Of a DNA stretch of 10,081 nucleotides, positions 1 through 6,602 are shown in pieces. The position numbers and the translations under genes are program-made. The notes beneath the pieces are model-generated. The model was not told the DNA's origin. It made no database searches and saw only the letters and a list, made by a program, of their open reading frames with translations. Each line of letters starts with the position of its first letter. Positions within the stretch are counted from its first letter, which is position 1. This DNA is from Flavobacterium sp. UBA807 (lineage in GTDB: Bacteria > Bacteroidota > Bacteroidia > Flavobacteriales > Flavobacteriaceae). Where the stretch lies: the NCBI GenBank assembly GCA_002296885.1, contig DBIH01000178.1:1-10081 (forward strand). The letters run 5' to 3'.

Positions 1-992
1 GGGTAATCGACAGAAATTATTATCCGGTTCCTGAAGCGGAAAACTCAAACTTGCGCCACCGTCCGGTTGGATTGGGAGTGCAGGGGTTGGCCGATGCTTT
101 CATCATGCTGAGAATGCCTTTCACCAGCGATGAAGCTAAAAAACTGAATCAGGAAATTTTTGAAACGATGTACTTCGCGGCTGTAACCGCTTCTATGGAA
201 GAAGCAAAAATTGATGGACCATACTCAACTTTCAAAGGCTCACCAATTTCAAATGGTGAATTCCAACACAATCTTTGGAACATCAAAGACGAGGAACTTT
301 CAGGGCGTTGGGACTGGGCGAAGTTGAGAAAAGACGTCATGAAACATGGTGTTAGAAACTCTTTATTGATGGCGCCAATGCCAACTGCTTCCACCTCTCA
401 AATCCTTGGAAACAACGAAGCTTTCGAACCGTATACATCCAACATTTACACGCGTCGTGTATTGTCGGGAGAATTCATCGTGGTAAACAAACATTTGTTG
501 GAAGATTTGGTGAAACGCGGACTTTGGAACGAAGAACTGAAACAGCAAATCATGCGTAACAACGGTTCGGTTCAGGATTTGGATATTCCGCAGGATTTAA
601 AGGATTTATACAAAACCGTTTGGGAAATGTCTATGAAAGACATCATCGATATGTCAAGACACCGAGGTTATTTCATCGACCAGTCGCAATCGCTGAACCT
701 GTTTATGCAGGATGCGAACTATGCGAAACTCACATCAATGCATTTCTACGCATGGCAAAGTGGTTTGAAAACCGGAATGTATTACTTAAGAACCAAAGCT
801 GCGGTTGATGCCATCAAGTTTACATTGAACAACGATAAAAAAGCCGAACCAACAGCACAGGTTCCGGAGCCGGTAGCGGTTGAGGTGGTCGCGCCAACAG
901 AAAACGGTGAGATGACCGCGGAAGATTTTGCCGCGATGATTGAAAGAGCCCGCAACGCCGGACCGGATGATTGCGAAATGTGTGGGTCTTAA
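1..992 (+). CDS. nrdA: Ribonucleoside-diphosphate reductase large (alpha) subunit, class Ia, C-terminal part (5' end outside window)
   Basis: Reduces ribonucleoside diphosphates to deoxyribonucleotides together with the radical-bearing beta subunit. The reading frame is already open at base 3 and begins inside the conserved block reading [20 protein letters not shown], so the start codon and the active-site cysteine regions lie upstream. Visible family landmarks are the phosphate-binding segment [19 protein letters not shown] (about 369-425), the adjacent tyrosines of the radical-transfer path in GMYYLRT (codons 780-785), and the redox-shuttle cysteine pair in the C-terminal CEMCGS (codons 972-983). 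Before the tail lies a roughly 45-residue Pro/Val/Glu/Ala-rich linker, consistent with the flexible arm that carries the cysteines to the active site. The PTAST region and the CxxCGS end resemble the eukaryotic-type alpha subunit more than the E. coli one. nrdB is presumably upstream but is not visible. A strong terminator follows the stop. Confidence 0.96.
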   Translation, partial: VIDRNYYPVPEAENSNLRHRPVGLGVQGLADAFIMLRMPFTSDEAKKLNQEIFETMYFAAVTASMEEAKIDGPYSTFKGSPISNGEFQHNLWNIKDEELSGRWDWAKLRKDVMKHGVRNSLLMAPMPTASTSQILGNNEAFEPYTSNIYTRRVLSGEFIVVNKHLLEDLVKRGLWNEELKQQIMRNNGSVQDLDIPQDLKDLYKTVWEMSMKDIIDMSRHRGYFIDQSQSLNLFMQDANYAKLTSMHFYAWQSGLKTGMYYLRTKAAVDAIKFTLNNDKKAEPTAQVPEPVAVEVVAPTENGEMTAEDFAAMIERARNAGPDDCEMCGS

Positions 993-993
993 T

Positions 994-1018
994 AATTACG
1001 AATTTAGAATTACGAATT
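994..1018. repeat. Short direct repeat just after nrdA
   Basis: AATTACGAATT occurs exactly at 994-1004 and 1008-1018, separated by TAG, giving a 14-bp period that starts two bases after the nrdA stop. Such ATTACGAATT runs are common in AT-rich flavobacterial intergenic DNA (from memory). No function is assigned. Confidence 0.6.
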
Positions 1019-1027
1019 AATAATTAG

Positions 1028-1058
1028 AAAACAGCTGTCATCTGATGGCTGTTTTTTT
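1028..1058 (+). terminator. Rho-independent terminator of nrdA
   Basis: Arms AAAACAGC (1028-1035) and GCTGTTTT (1048-1055) pair perfectly around a 12-nt loop that can close by two more pairs. The right arm runs into seven T residues (1052-1058). It lies 36 bp after the nrdA stop and separates nrdA from the downstream operon. Confidence 0.85.
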
Positions 1059-1067
1059 AGTATTTTT

Positions 1068-1128
1068 AGGAGCTATTTCCAGCTTTCCGTTGCAATCTCT
1101 TCGAGGATTTCCACTGCAATCTGGGCTA
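1068..1128. repeat. Folded intergenic repeat element, probably a flavobacterial dispersed repeat
   Basis: The stretch can fold as nested pairings: AGC (1071-1073) with GCT (1125-1127), CCAG (1079-1082) with CTGG (1121-1124), TTGCA (1090-1094) with TGCAA (1115-1119), and a central AATCTC/GAGgATT hairpin (about 1094-1109) with a TTC loop and one bulged G. The wording GGAGCTATTTCC ... GGATTTCCACTG ... GGGCT matches my memory of an abundant repeat in Flavobacterium genomes with conserved flanks and a variable central stem. There is no other copy in this window, so family membership rests on recall. It lies after the nrdA terminator and contains no ORF. Confidence 0.6.
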
Positions 1129-1175
1129 CATAATAAACCATAATATAAATTAAACCCTGCAACTTTACCGCTTTG

Positions 1176-1183
1176 TAACTTTG
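1176..1183 (+). promoter_or_regulatory. Possible -7 promoter box for the 1198-2378 operon
   Basis: TAACTTTG fits the Bacteroidota -7 consensus TAnnTTTG, and its end lies 14 nt before the ATG at 1198. No TTTG -33 box sits at the usual 17-23 bp upstream. The box is embedded in a repeated stretch: TGCAACTTT occurs at 1158-1166 and again at 1182-1190, with a third AACTTT at 1177-1182, so the match may be a by-product of that repeat. Confidence 0.35.
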
Positions 1184-1197
1184 CAACTTTAAAAACT

Positions 1198-1422
1198 ATG
1201 TCAAAAGAAAAAAAAGGAATTTATACCGGTAAAATCGAAAGAGACAAAGACGGAAACTATTTCTGCGGCGAATACCTGCTCGATTATAAATACACCGAAG
1301 CCAGTTTCAAAGTTGGTGACGAAATCAACATCAAATCAGTAATTTCCAACCCAAGCGATAAAAGTTATAATCAATACCCAAAGAAATCAGGCAATTTCTT
1401 TCTGGCAAATAAAAAAGAATAG
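1198..1422 (+). CDS. Conserved-looking hypothetical protein, 74 aa
   Basis: A small, very hydrophilic protein rich in Lys, Asn, Tyr and Asp, with no signal peptide, membrane segment or cysteine motif. It has one Cys, in the segment DGNYFCGEYLLDY. Alternating polar and aromatic residues through the first 50 positions suggest a small beta-rich cytoplasmic fold, but I recognise no family. It is taken as real because it starts with ATG after a clear intergenic region, ends 5 nt before the next gene on the same strand, and begins a compact three-gene unit. The antisense ORF overlapping its 3' part is a weaker candidate because it also runs across the RDD gene. Function is unknown; a role linked to the RDD membrane protein is only a guess from position. 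Confidence 0.75.
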   Translation: MSKEKKGIYTGKIERDKDGNYFCGEYLLDYKYTEASFKVGDEINIKSVISNPSDKSYNQYPKKSGNFFLANKKE

Positions 1423-1427
1423 CAGCA

Positions 1428-1922
1428 ATGGAACAAATCAGCAAAAAACAATTCAAGATTACAGATGATATGTTGGCCAAAATAGAAAAAAGAGCAGCCA
1501 ACTTTATCATTGATGTCCTTGCTTTGTCCTTTTTACTCTTTATTGGGCTCGTTATTTTTATTGCCAATACTACACCGGAGGAAGGAAAAGTTTTCGTGAA
1601 TCGTTTTCTAACAAATAACCTGCTACAATTTTCGATCAGTGCAGGTTTTACCTTGCTGTACTATAATTTCTTCGAAATATTTACTTCAAGAACCATAGGA
1701 AAGTTTTGCACGAATACCATTGTTGTAGATGAAAACGGGGAAAAAGCAAACTATGAAGCAATCATGATTCGGTCATTAATCCGCGTAATTCCGCTTTATT
1801 GGATATCTTTTATACTTTTCCCAACAAGAGGGCTGCATGATGTTGTTTCAAAAACCTATGTGGTAGACAAAAACCTGCTTGCTGAAAAGAAACGATTGTT
1901 TGATGCTTTAGAAAATAAATAA
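1428..1922 (+). CDS. RDD-family integral membrane protein, 164 aa
   Basis: An inner-membrane protein of the RDD family, whose members are small polytopic proteins of mostly unknown, sometimes transport-related, function. The family signature is visible: Arg22 and Asp29 in KRAANFIIDVLA at the start of the first membrane segment, the TIGK motif (89-92) followed by a VVDENGE turn, Arg115 in MIRSLIR, and the late HD pair (137-138) in LHDVVSKTYVVD. Hydrophobic segments lie at about residues 25-47, 66-86 and 117-131, with a charged N-terminus and C-terminus. It starts 5 nt after the 74-aa gene and ends 3 nt before the GNAT gene, so all three are probably co-transcribed. The specific substrate cannot be told from the sequence. 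Confidence 0.88.
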   Translation: MEQISKKQFKITDDMLAKIEKRAANFIIDVLALSFLLFIGLVIFIANTTPEEGKVFVNRFLTNNLLQFSISAGFTLLYYNFFEIFTSRTIGKFCTNTIVVDENGEKANYEAIMIRSLIRVIPLYWISFILFPTRGLHDVVSKTYVVDKNLLAEKKRLFDALENK

Positions 1923-1925
1923 ACC

Positions 1926-2378
1926 ATGATTGCGATTCAAAGAACCACATCCGATAATGAAGATTTTGGCAAATTAGTCGTTCAACTGGATGCTTATTTA
2001 GCGATTCTTGATGGCGATGATCATGCGTTTTATGCTCAATTCAATAAAACCAGCCTGCTGAAAAATGCAGTGATTTGTTACGATGATAATGTGGCAGTTG
2101 GAATAGGAGCCTACAAGGAATTTGAACCAAAAGTAGCCGAAATCAAGCGAATGTACACCTCGCCGGAACATCGTGGAAAAGGAATCGCTAAAGCCATTTT
2201 AACCGAACTCGAAACCTGGGCAAAAGAAGAAGGTTATACAACCTCAATACTTGAAACCGGGCACATGCAAAAAGATGCGATTGGTTTGTATCAGAAATTA
2301 GGATACACTATAACCGAAAACTTTGGGCAATATGCAGGAATTGAGAATAGTGTTTGTATGAGGAAAACGTTAAATTAA
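1926..2378 (+). CDS. GNAT-family N-acetyltransferase, 150 aa
   Basis: An acetyl-CoA-dependent N-acyltransferase of the GNAT fold. The central motif A is clear: the strand EIKRMYTSPEHRGKGIAKAI carries the pyrophosphate-binding RGKGIA loop (83-88), followed by the helix ILTELETWAKEEGY. Motif B is seen as ILETG (108-112) and AIGLYQKLGY (118-127), the usual C-terminal helix and strand. The length is normal for a single GNAT domain. The N-terminal 50 residues, which usually set substrate choice, show nothing I can link to a known acceptor, so the substrate (amino acid, peptide, small amine or antibiotic) is undetermined. The ATG lies only 3 nt after the RDD stop, making it the last gene of the operon. 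Confidence 0.9.
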   Translation: MIAIQRTTSDNEDFGKLVVQLDAYLAILDGDDHAFYAQFNKTSLLKNAVICYDDNVAVGIGAYKEFEPKVAEIKRMYTSPEHRGKGIAKAILTELETWAKEEGYTTSILETGHMQKDAIGLYQKLGYTITENFGQYAGIENSVCMRKTLN

Positions 2379-2382
2379 AATG

Positions 2383-2390
2383 TACTTTTG
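2383..2390 (+). promoter_or_regulatory. Possible -7 promoter box for dgt
   Basis: TACTTTTG fits TAnnTTTG and lies four bases after the GNAT stop. A TTTG at 2353-2356 is 26 bp upstream, a little beyond the usual 17-23 bp spacing. If used, the transcript would start near 2395 and carry the palindromic repeat at 2401-2428 in its 5' leader. Confidence 0.3.
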
Positions 2391-2400
2391 ATAAAACAAA

Positions 2401-2428
2401 TTGTCACCCTGAGCGCAGTCGAAGGGCG
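2401..2428. repeat. Palindromic intergenic repeat containing CCCTGAGCGCAGTCGAAGGG
   Basis: CCCT (2407-2410) pairs with AGGG (2423-2426). Just inside, GA faces GA, which in RNA could form a tandem sheared G-A step, and C2405 can pair with G2428 across an A-C mismatch. I recall near-identical TGTCACCCTGAGCG-AGTCGAAGGG sequences scattered between genes in many Bacteroidota genomes. There is no T tract on the plus strand, so it is not a standard terminator for the GNAT gene. Only one copy occurs here. Confidence 0.65.
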
Positions 2429-2458
2429 TATATCTAAACATTTAAAATCTAATATTTC

Positions 2459-3802
2459 ATGAACTGGGAACAACTTTTATCTTTAAAACGTCAGGGCGAC
2501 ACAAGCAAACGCTTACGCATTGAGCAGGACGACACGCGTCTCGGTTTTGAAGTCGATTATGACCGAATTATTTTTTCGTCGGCTTTCAGAAGTCTGCAGG
2601 ATAAAACCCAGGTAATTCCATTATCCAAAACCGATTTTGTGCATACACGTTTGACGCACAGTTTGGAGGTTTCAGTTGTAGGTCGTTCGATTGGGAGATT
2701 GGTTGGAAAAAAAATCATCGAAAAATATCCGCATTTACGTGAAGTTCACGGGTATCATATGAATGATTTTGGAGCAATCGTTGCAGCTGCAGCACTGGCT
2801 CATGATATCGGAAACCCGCCATTTGGGCATTCGGGTGAAAAGGCAATCGGGGAATATTTCTCTATCGGAAAAGGACAGCAATACAAAGAACATTTAACGG
2901 ATAAGCAATGGCAGGATTTAATCGATTTTGAAGGGAATGCCAACGGATTTTCTGTGCTTACCAGTTCGCGTCCGGGAATTGAAGGAAGTCTTCGCTTATC
3001 GTATGCCACACTTGGAGCTTTTACAAAATATCCAAAAGAAAGCCTTCCGAAAAAACCAACAAAAAATATCTCCGATAAAAAATATGGTTTTTTTCAATCT
3101 GATAAGGATTTCTTCAAAGAAGTTGCAGAAGAATTGGGAATGATTCCGAATAAAACAGGGAATGATATTGGTTACCAGCGTCATCCGTTAGCCTTTTTAG
3201 TCGAAGCCGCCGATGATATCTGTTACACGATTATCGACTTTGAAGACGGGATAAATCTTGGTTTGGTTTCTGAAGATTTTGCTTTGGAGTATCTAATAAA
3301 ACTCGTAAAAGACACGATTGATACGGCAAAATATCAAACCTTAACAACAAAAGAAGACCGTATCAGTTACCTTCGCGCCTTGGCAATAGGGAATCTGATA
3401 AACGATGCTGTAAAAGTTTTTATCGAAAACGAAGAAGCAATTTTAAAAGGTGAATTTCATTTTGCATTAACAGATAAAAGCAAGTACAAAGCACAAATGG
3501 ACGACATCATCAAGTTGAGTGTAAAGAATATTTACCAAAGCCGAGAAGTCATCGAGAAAGAGTTGTCGGGATATCAAATTATTAATAATCTGTTAGACAA
3601 ATTCATCACGGCATACAACAACAACCATGAAGGAAAAGCAACAAATTACGATAAATTATTACTGAAAATTCTTCCGGAAAAACACCATCTTGAAAAAGAA
3701 AGCCTTTATGAACGATTGCTTCATATTTGTCATTTTATCTCAATGCTGACTGATGGTAAAGCAGTTTTGTATAATCAAATCGTTTCTGCCAAACAATCGT
3801 AA
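2459..3802 (+). CDS. dgt: Deoxyguanosinetriphosphate triphosphohydrolase (dNTPase, HD superfamily), 447 aa
   Basis: Hydrolyses dGTP, and in many relatives other dNTPs, to the nucleoside and tripolyphosphate, so it tunes dNTP pools in the cytoplasm. The HD-domain metal site is visible: His67 in TRLTHSLEV, His115-Asp116 in AAALAHDIGNPPFGHSGE, and a later Asp in FLVEAADDICYTIIDFEDG (Asp252 or Asp253). Other family hallmarks are the N-terminal FSSAFRSLQDKTQV (39-52) and the FEGNANGFSVLT block (158-168). The length fits the non-enterobacterial dGTPase group and is shorter than the E. coli enzyme. The ATG at 2459 is preferred because the family N-terminus (MNWEQLLSLKR) begins there. Its neighbour nrdA makes dNTPs, but a separate operon lies between them, so any link is speculative. 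Confidence 0.94.
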   Translation: MNWEQLLSLKRQGDTSKRLRIEQDDTRLGFEVDYDRIIFSSAFRSLQDKTQVIPLSKTDFVHTRLTHSLEVSVVGRSIGRLVGKKIIEKYPHLREVHGYHMNDFGAIVAAAALAHDIGNPPFGHSGEKAIGEYFSIGKGQQYKEHLTDKQWQDLIDFEGNANGFSVLTSSRPGIEGSLRLSYATLGAFTKYPKESLPKKPTKNISDKKYGFFQSDKDFFKEVAEELGMIPNKTGNDIGYQRHPLAFLVEAADDICYTIIDFEDGINLGLVSEDFALEYLIKLVKDTIDTAKYQTLTTKEDRISYLRALAIGNLINDAVKVFIENEEAILKGEFHFALTDKSKYKAQMDDIIKLSVKNIYQSREVIEKELSGYQIINNLLDKFITAYNNNHEGKATNYDKLLLKILPEKHHLEKESLYERLLHICHFISMLTDGKAVLYNQIVSAKQS

Positions 3803-3817
3803 TATGTTTATTTCGAG

Positions 3818-3847
3818 TTTGTTTTGTTTAAAAAATAAGTATGTTTG
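3818..3847 (+). promoter_or_regulatory. Bacteroidota-type promoter of the M36 protease gene
   Basis: TTTG (3818-3821) and TATGTTTG (3840-3847) match the -33 TTTG and -7 TAnnTTTG elements with an 18-bp spacer. The ATG at 3867 is 19 nt past the -7 box, giving a leader of about 13-15 nt. This is the only promoter here with both boxes well spaced, and it supports the 3867 start over in-frame starts further upstream. Confidence 0.6.
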
Positions 3848-3866
3848 CCAATCAAAAATTGTTTTC

Positions 3867-6563
3867 ATGAAAAAAATTACATTAGTCTTATTTTGCCTTT
3901 TCACTTTTTCAGGCTTTTCACAAACACCGCTGGAGACAATAAAAAAATATGTGAACAATAATCTTTCTAAGATTGGCATGCAAAGTCAGGATGTTTCCGA
4001 TTTAGTGATTGTTAATGAACTAAGCTCAGAATCGACAGGAATCACTAACTATCATGTGAAACAGCGTTATTCGGGAATTGAAGTTTATGATTCTGATTCA
4101 AATTTTTGGATTAAGAATGGTGAGGTCATTAATAAGGGCGGAGAAAAATTTATAAAAAATCTTGCCAGTAAAATAAATATCACTACTCCAAAAATAAACG
4201 TAGAGAAAGGACTTCTCGAAGCTTTGAAACAACTTGACGAAAACTCGTTTGAAGTTCAAATTTTGGAATCGAACAATAATGAATACAAATTAAGTAATGG
4301 TATTTTAACAGATGATCCGATTAAGGTAAAATTAGTTTACTTTTTAACCGATGACAATCAATTAAAATTAGTATGGTCGTATGAGTTTTATTCCCAAGAC
4401 ACAAAACACTTATGGAGTCTTAAAGTAGATGCTGTAAATGGTAAAATTATTGATAAACAGGATTTAGTGATATCATGTAATTTTGCTCCTGATATTGACA
4501 AAAAAGAGTACGTTTCTAAAAATGAAAAATTGTTTTATCAAACATTTTTTAAGGAAGAAAACCAAACTGTAATGAATCCGGGGAATACACAATATCGGGT
4601 TATACCATGGAATTATGAAAGTCCCAATCACTCACCAAGACAACTAATAAGTAATCCCGAATATGTCGCTAATGCTTCTCCTAACGGATGGCACAATGCA
4701 AATAGTTTAACAGGAGCAACAGCCAGTTTGCGGTATTCTATAACAAGAGGAAACAACGTTTGGGCGAGAAATGATTTTGCAGGGACAAGTTCAACTACAT
4801 CTCCAAACGGAACTAGCCCGACTGGGACAGGGACTTTTCCTAATTTGACATTTGATTTCCCTTACGCAGGAACGTCAGATGTAGCTTCAAATTATATTGA
4901 TGCTGCAAACACCAACTTGTTTTATATGAATAATATAATGCATGATTTATGGTATCAATATGGTTTTAATGAAGCAAATAAGAATTTCCAGGTAAATAAT
5001 TACGGTCGCGGGGGTGTTCAGGGAGATGCCGTAATTGCTGAATCTCAGGATGGTTCTCAAGCCACGAGTCCAAATTTGAATAATTCTAATTTTTCGACTC
5101 CTTCAGATGGAAGCGCGCCTAGAATGCAAATGTATTTATGGGATGTCGGCCCCCCATTTTTTATTATCAATTCACCTGCGGAAATAGCAGGAGGGAAAGT
5201 GTCGAGAGACAGTTCATTCAATCCCGGGCATATAGACATCCCTCAAAGCCCTGATGGCATTACTGCCGATTTGGTCTTGTATAACGACGGTGTTGGAGAC
5301 ACTAGTGATGCCTGTGAACCAGCTATTAATAGTGCAGCTTTAAATGGAAAAATTGCTGTTATAAGAAGAAGCACCTGTACATTCGTTAGCAAGGTTCTTG
5401 CAGCGCAACAGGCGGGGGCTATTGCGGCAATAGTAGTAAATAATGTAGTCGGAACTGTTGGCATGGCTGGTGCGGATAGTTCGATTTTCATTCCGGCAAT
5501 TAGTGTAACACAGGAAGTGGGAGAAGAAATAATTGCAAAAATGGCAACGCAAACGGTAAATGCTACTTTGCAGAAATCATCTGATTTTTTAAATTCTGAT
5601 GGAGATTTCGATAACGGCGTAATTTCACATGAATATGGTCACGGTATTTCTACAAGATTATCAGGAAATTGCTTAGGTGGTTCTGAACAACAAGGAGAAG
5701 GATGGTCAGATTGGTTTTGGTTAATAATGCAGATTAAACCCGGAGATACCAGAAATGATGCAAGGGGAATAGGGACTTTTGTTATGAATCAGCCTACGAA
5801 TGGTACAGGCATCAGAGAGTTTAAATATTCAACAGATATGAGTGTCGACCCTCATACTTTTGGGGATACCAATGACATGTGGTACACTGATCCTACTACA
5901 AATACTCAGGCTGTTGATGTTCATGGCGTAGGCTCGGTATGGGCAGTTATGCTTTGGGATTTGGCATGGGACTATATCGATAAATATGGTTATGATCCGA
6001 ACATCTATACAGGAACAGGTGGTAACAACAAAGTAATGCGTTTGGTTTTGGATGCCATAAAACTTGATGGTTGCAATCCTACATTCGTAACTGCGCGTGA
6101 TGCAATCTTAGCTGCGGATTTAGCTTCAACAGGAGGTGCTAATTATTGTTTGATTTGGCATGCATTTGCAAGAAGAGGGTTGGGAGTTGGAGCTTCATCA
6201 GGTACTAATACAGGTGTAGCAGGTATTAAGGATCAGGTAGAAAGTTTTGTTGAGCCGATTCCGGGCTCAACGCCGGCAACAGGTTCTGCTTGTACGTTAG
6301 GGGCTACTTATTTTGACAACAATGATATGTTGCGAATTTATCCTAATCCGACAAATGGCTTTATTAATGTCAGAATCAATAATTATGTTGGGAAAGTAAA
6401 TTTCCGGATAGTTGATATTAACGGAAGAATTGTAAGCGAATTCAAAAATCAGGACTTTAATGTTGAAAAAACCTTAGATTTAAACAACCTTCAATCGGGC
6501 GTTTATGTTCTAAAAATCAATGGAGATAATGTGAATTTTACCGAGAAAATAATCAAAAACTAA
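3867..6563 (+). CDS. Secreted M36-family (fungalysin-like) zinc metalloprotease with PA insert and T9SS sorting domain, 898 aa
   Basis: An extracellular zinc endopeptidase probably exported by Sec and then the type IX secretion system. In order: signal peptide MKKITLVLFCLFTFSGFSQ (1-19); fungalysin/thermolysin propeptide (about 20-200, including the NYHVKQRYSGIEVYDSD block); catalytic domain with the zinc site HEYGH (588-592) and third ligand Glu611 in GEGWSDW; a protease-associated (PA) domain of about 100 residues inserted before the zinc site (about 462-565, with CTFVSKVLAAQQAGAIAAIV); and a C-terminal type A sorting domain (about 822-898) beginning LRIYPNPTNGFINVRI and ending VNFTEKIIKN. 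The frame is also open upstream, but earlier starts at 3753 and 3804 would bury the signal peptide behind extra residues, and 3753 overlaps dgt. The likely role is degradation of external protein for nutrition; target proteins are unknown. Confidence 0.95.
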   Translation: MKKITLVLFCLFTFSGFSQTPLETIKKYVNNNLSKIGMQSQDVSDLVIVNELSSESTGITNYHVKQRYSGIEVYDSDSNFWIKNGEVINKGGEKFIKNLASKINITTPKINVEKGLLEALKQLDENSFEVQILESNNNEYKLSNGILTDDPIKVKLVYFLTDDNQLKLVWSYEFYSQDTKHLWSLKVDAVNGKIIDKQDLVISCNFAPDIDKKEYVSKNEKLFYQTFFKEENQTVMNPGNTQYRVIPWNYESPNHSPRQLISNPEYVANASPNGWHNANSLTGATASLRYSITRGNNVWARNDFAGTSSTTSPNGTSPTGTGTFPNLTFDFPYAGTSDVASNYIDAANTNLFYMNNIMHDLWYQYGFNEANKNFQVNNYGRGGVQGDAVIAESQDGSQATSPNLNNSNFSTPSDGSAPRMQMYLWDVGPPFFIINSPAEIAGGKVSRDSSFNPGHIDIPQSPDGITADLVLYNDGVGDTSDACEPAINSAALNGKIAVIRRSTCTFVSKVLAAQQAGAIAAIVVNNVVGTVGMAGADSSIFIPAISVTQEVGEEIIAKMATQTVNATLQKSSDFLNSDGDFDNGVISHEYGHGISTRLSGNCLGGSEQQGEGWSDWFWLIMQIKPGDTRNDARGIGTFVMNQPTNGTGIREFKYSTDMSVDPHTFGDTNDMWYTDPTTNTQAVDVHGVGSVWAVMLWDLAWDYIDKYGYDPNIYTGTGGNNKVMRLVLDAIKLDGCNPTFVTARDAILAADLASTGGANYCLIWHAFARRGLGVGASSGTNTGVAGIKDQVESFVEPIPGSTPATGSACTLGATYFDNNDMLRIYPNPTNGFINVRINNYVGKVNFRIVDINGRIVSEFKNQDFNVEKTLDLNNLQSGVYVLKINGDNVNFTEKIIKN

Positions 6564-6567
6564 TTTT

Positions 6568-6594
6568 AAAAGCGGCTTTAAATGAGCCGCTTTT
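6568..6594. terminator. Bidirectional rho-independent terminator between the M36 protease gene and dxs
   Basis: Perfect 10-bp arms AAAAGCGGCT (6568-6577) and AGCCGCTTTT (6585-6594) enclose the loop TTAAATG. A T tract follows on the plus strand (6591-6596), and a shorter T run follows on the minus strand. It begins 4 bp after the protease stop and ends 8 bp before the dxs stop, so it can serve both convergent genes. Confidence 0.92.
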
Positions 6595-6602
6595 TTATGT
6601 TT

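Noticed and set aside
2401..2428. The palindrome as a terminator for the GNAT gene.
   Set aside because: The stem is short and interrupted, and no T tract follows on the plus strand.
1..3802. nrdA and dgt as a dNTP-pool control cluster, possibly an anti-phage dNTP-depletion system.
   Set aside because: They are separated by a terminator, repeats and an unrelated operon. Both look like standard housekeeping enzymes, and no defence partner is nearby.
3753..3866. Upstream extension of the M36 protease frame, with starts at 3753 and 3804.
   Set aside because: The 3753 start lies inside dgt, and both starts would place 21-38 extra residues before a textbook signal peptide beginning at 3867. A good promoter at 3818-3847 also sits inside the extension.
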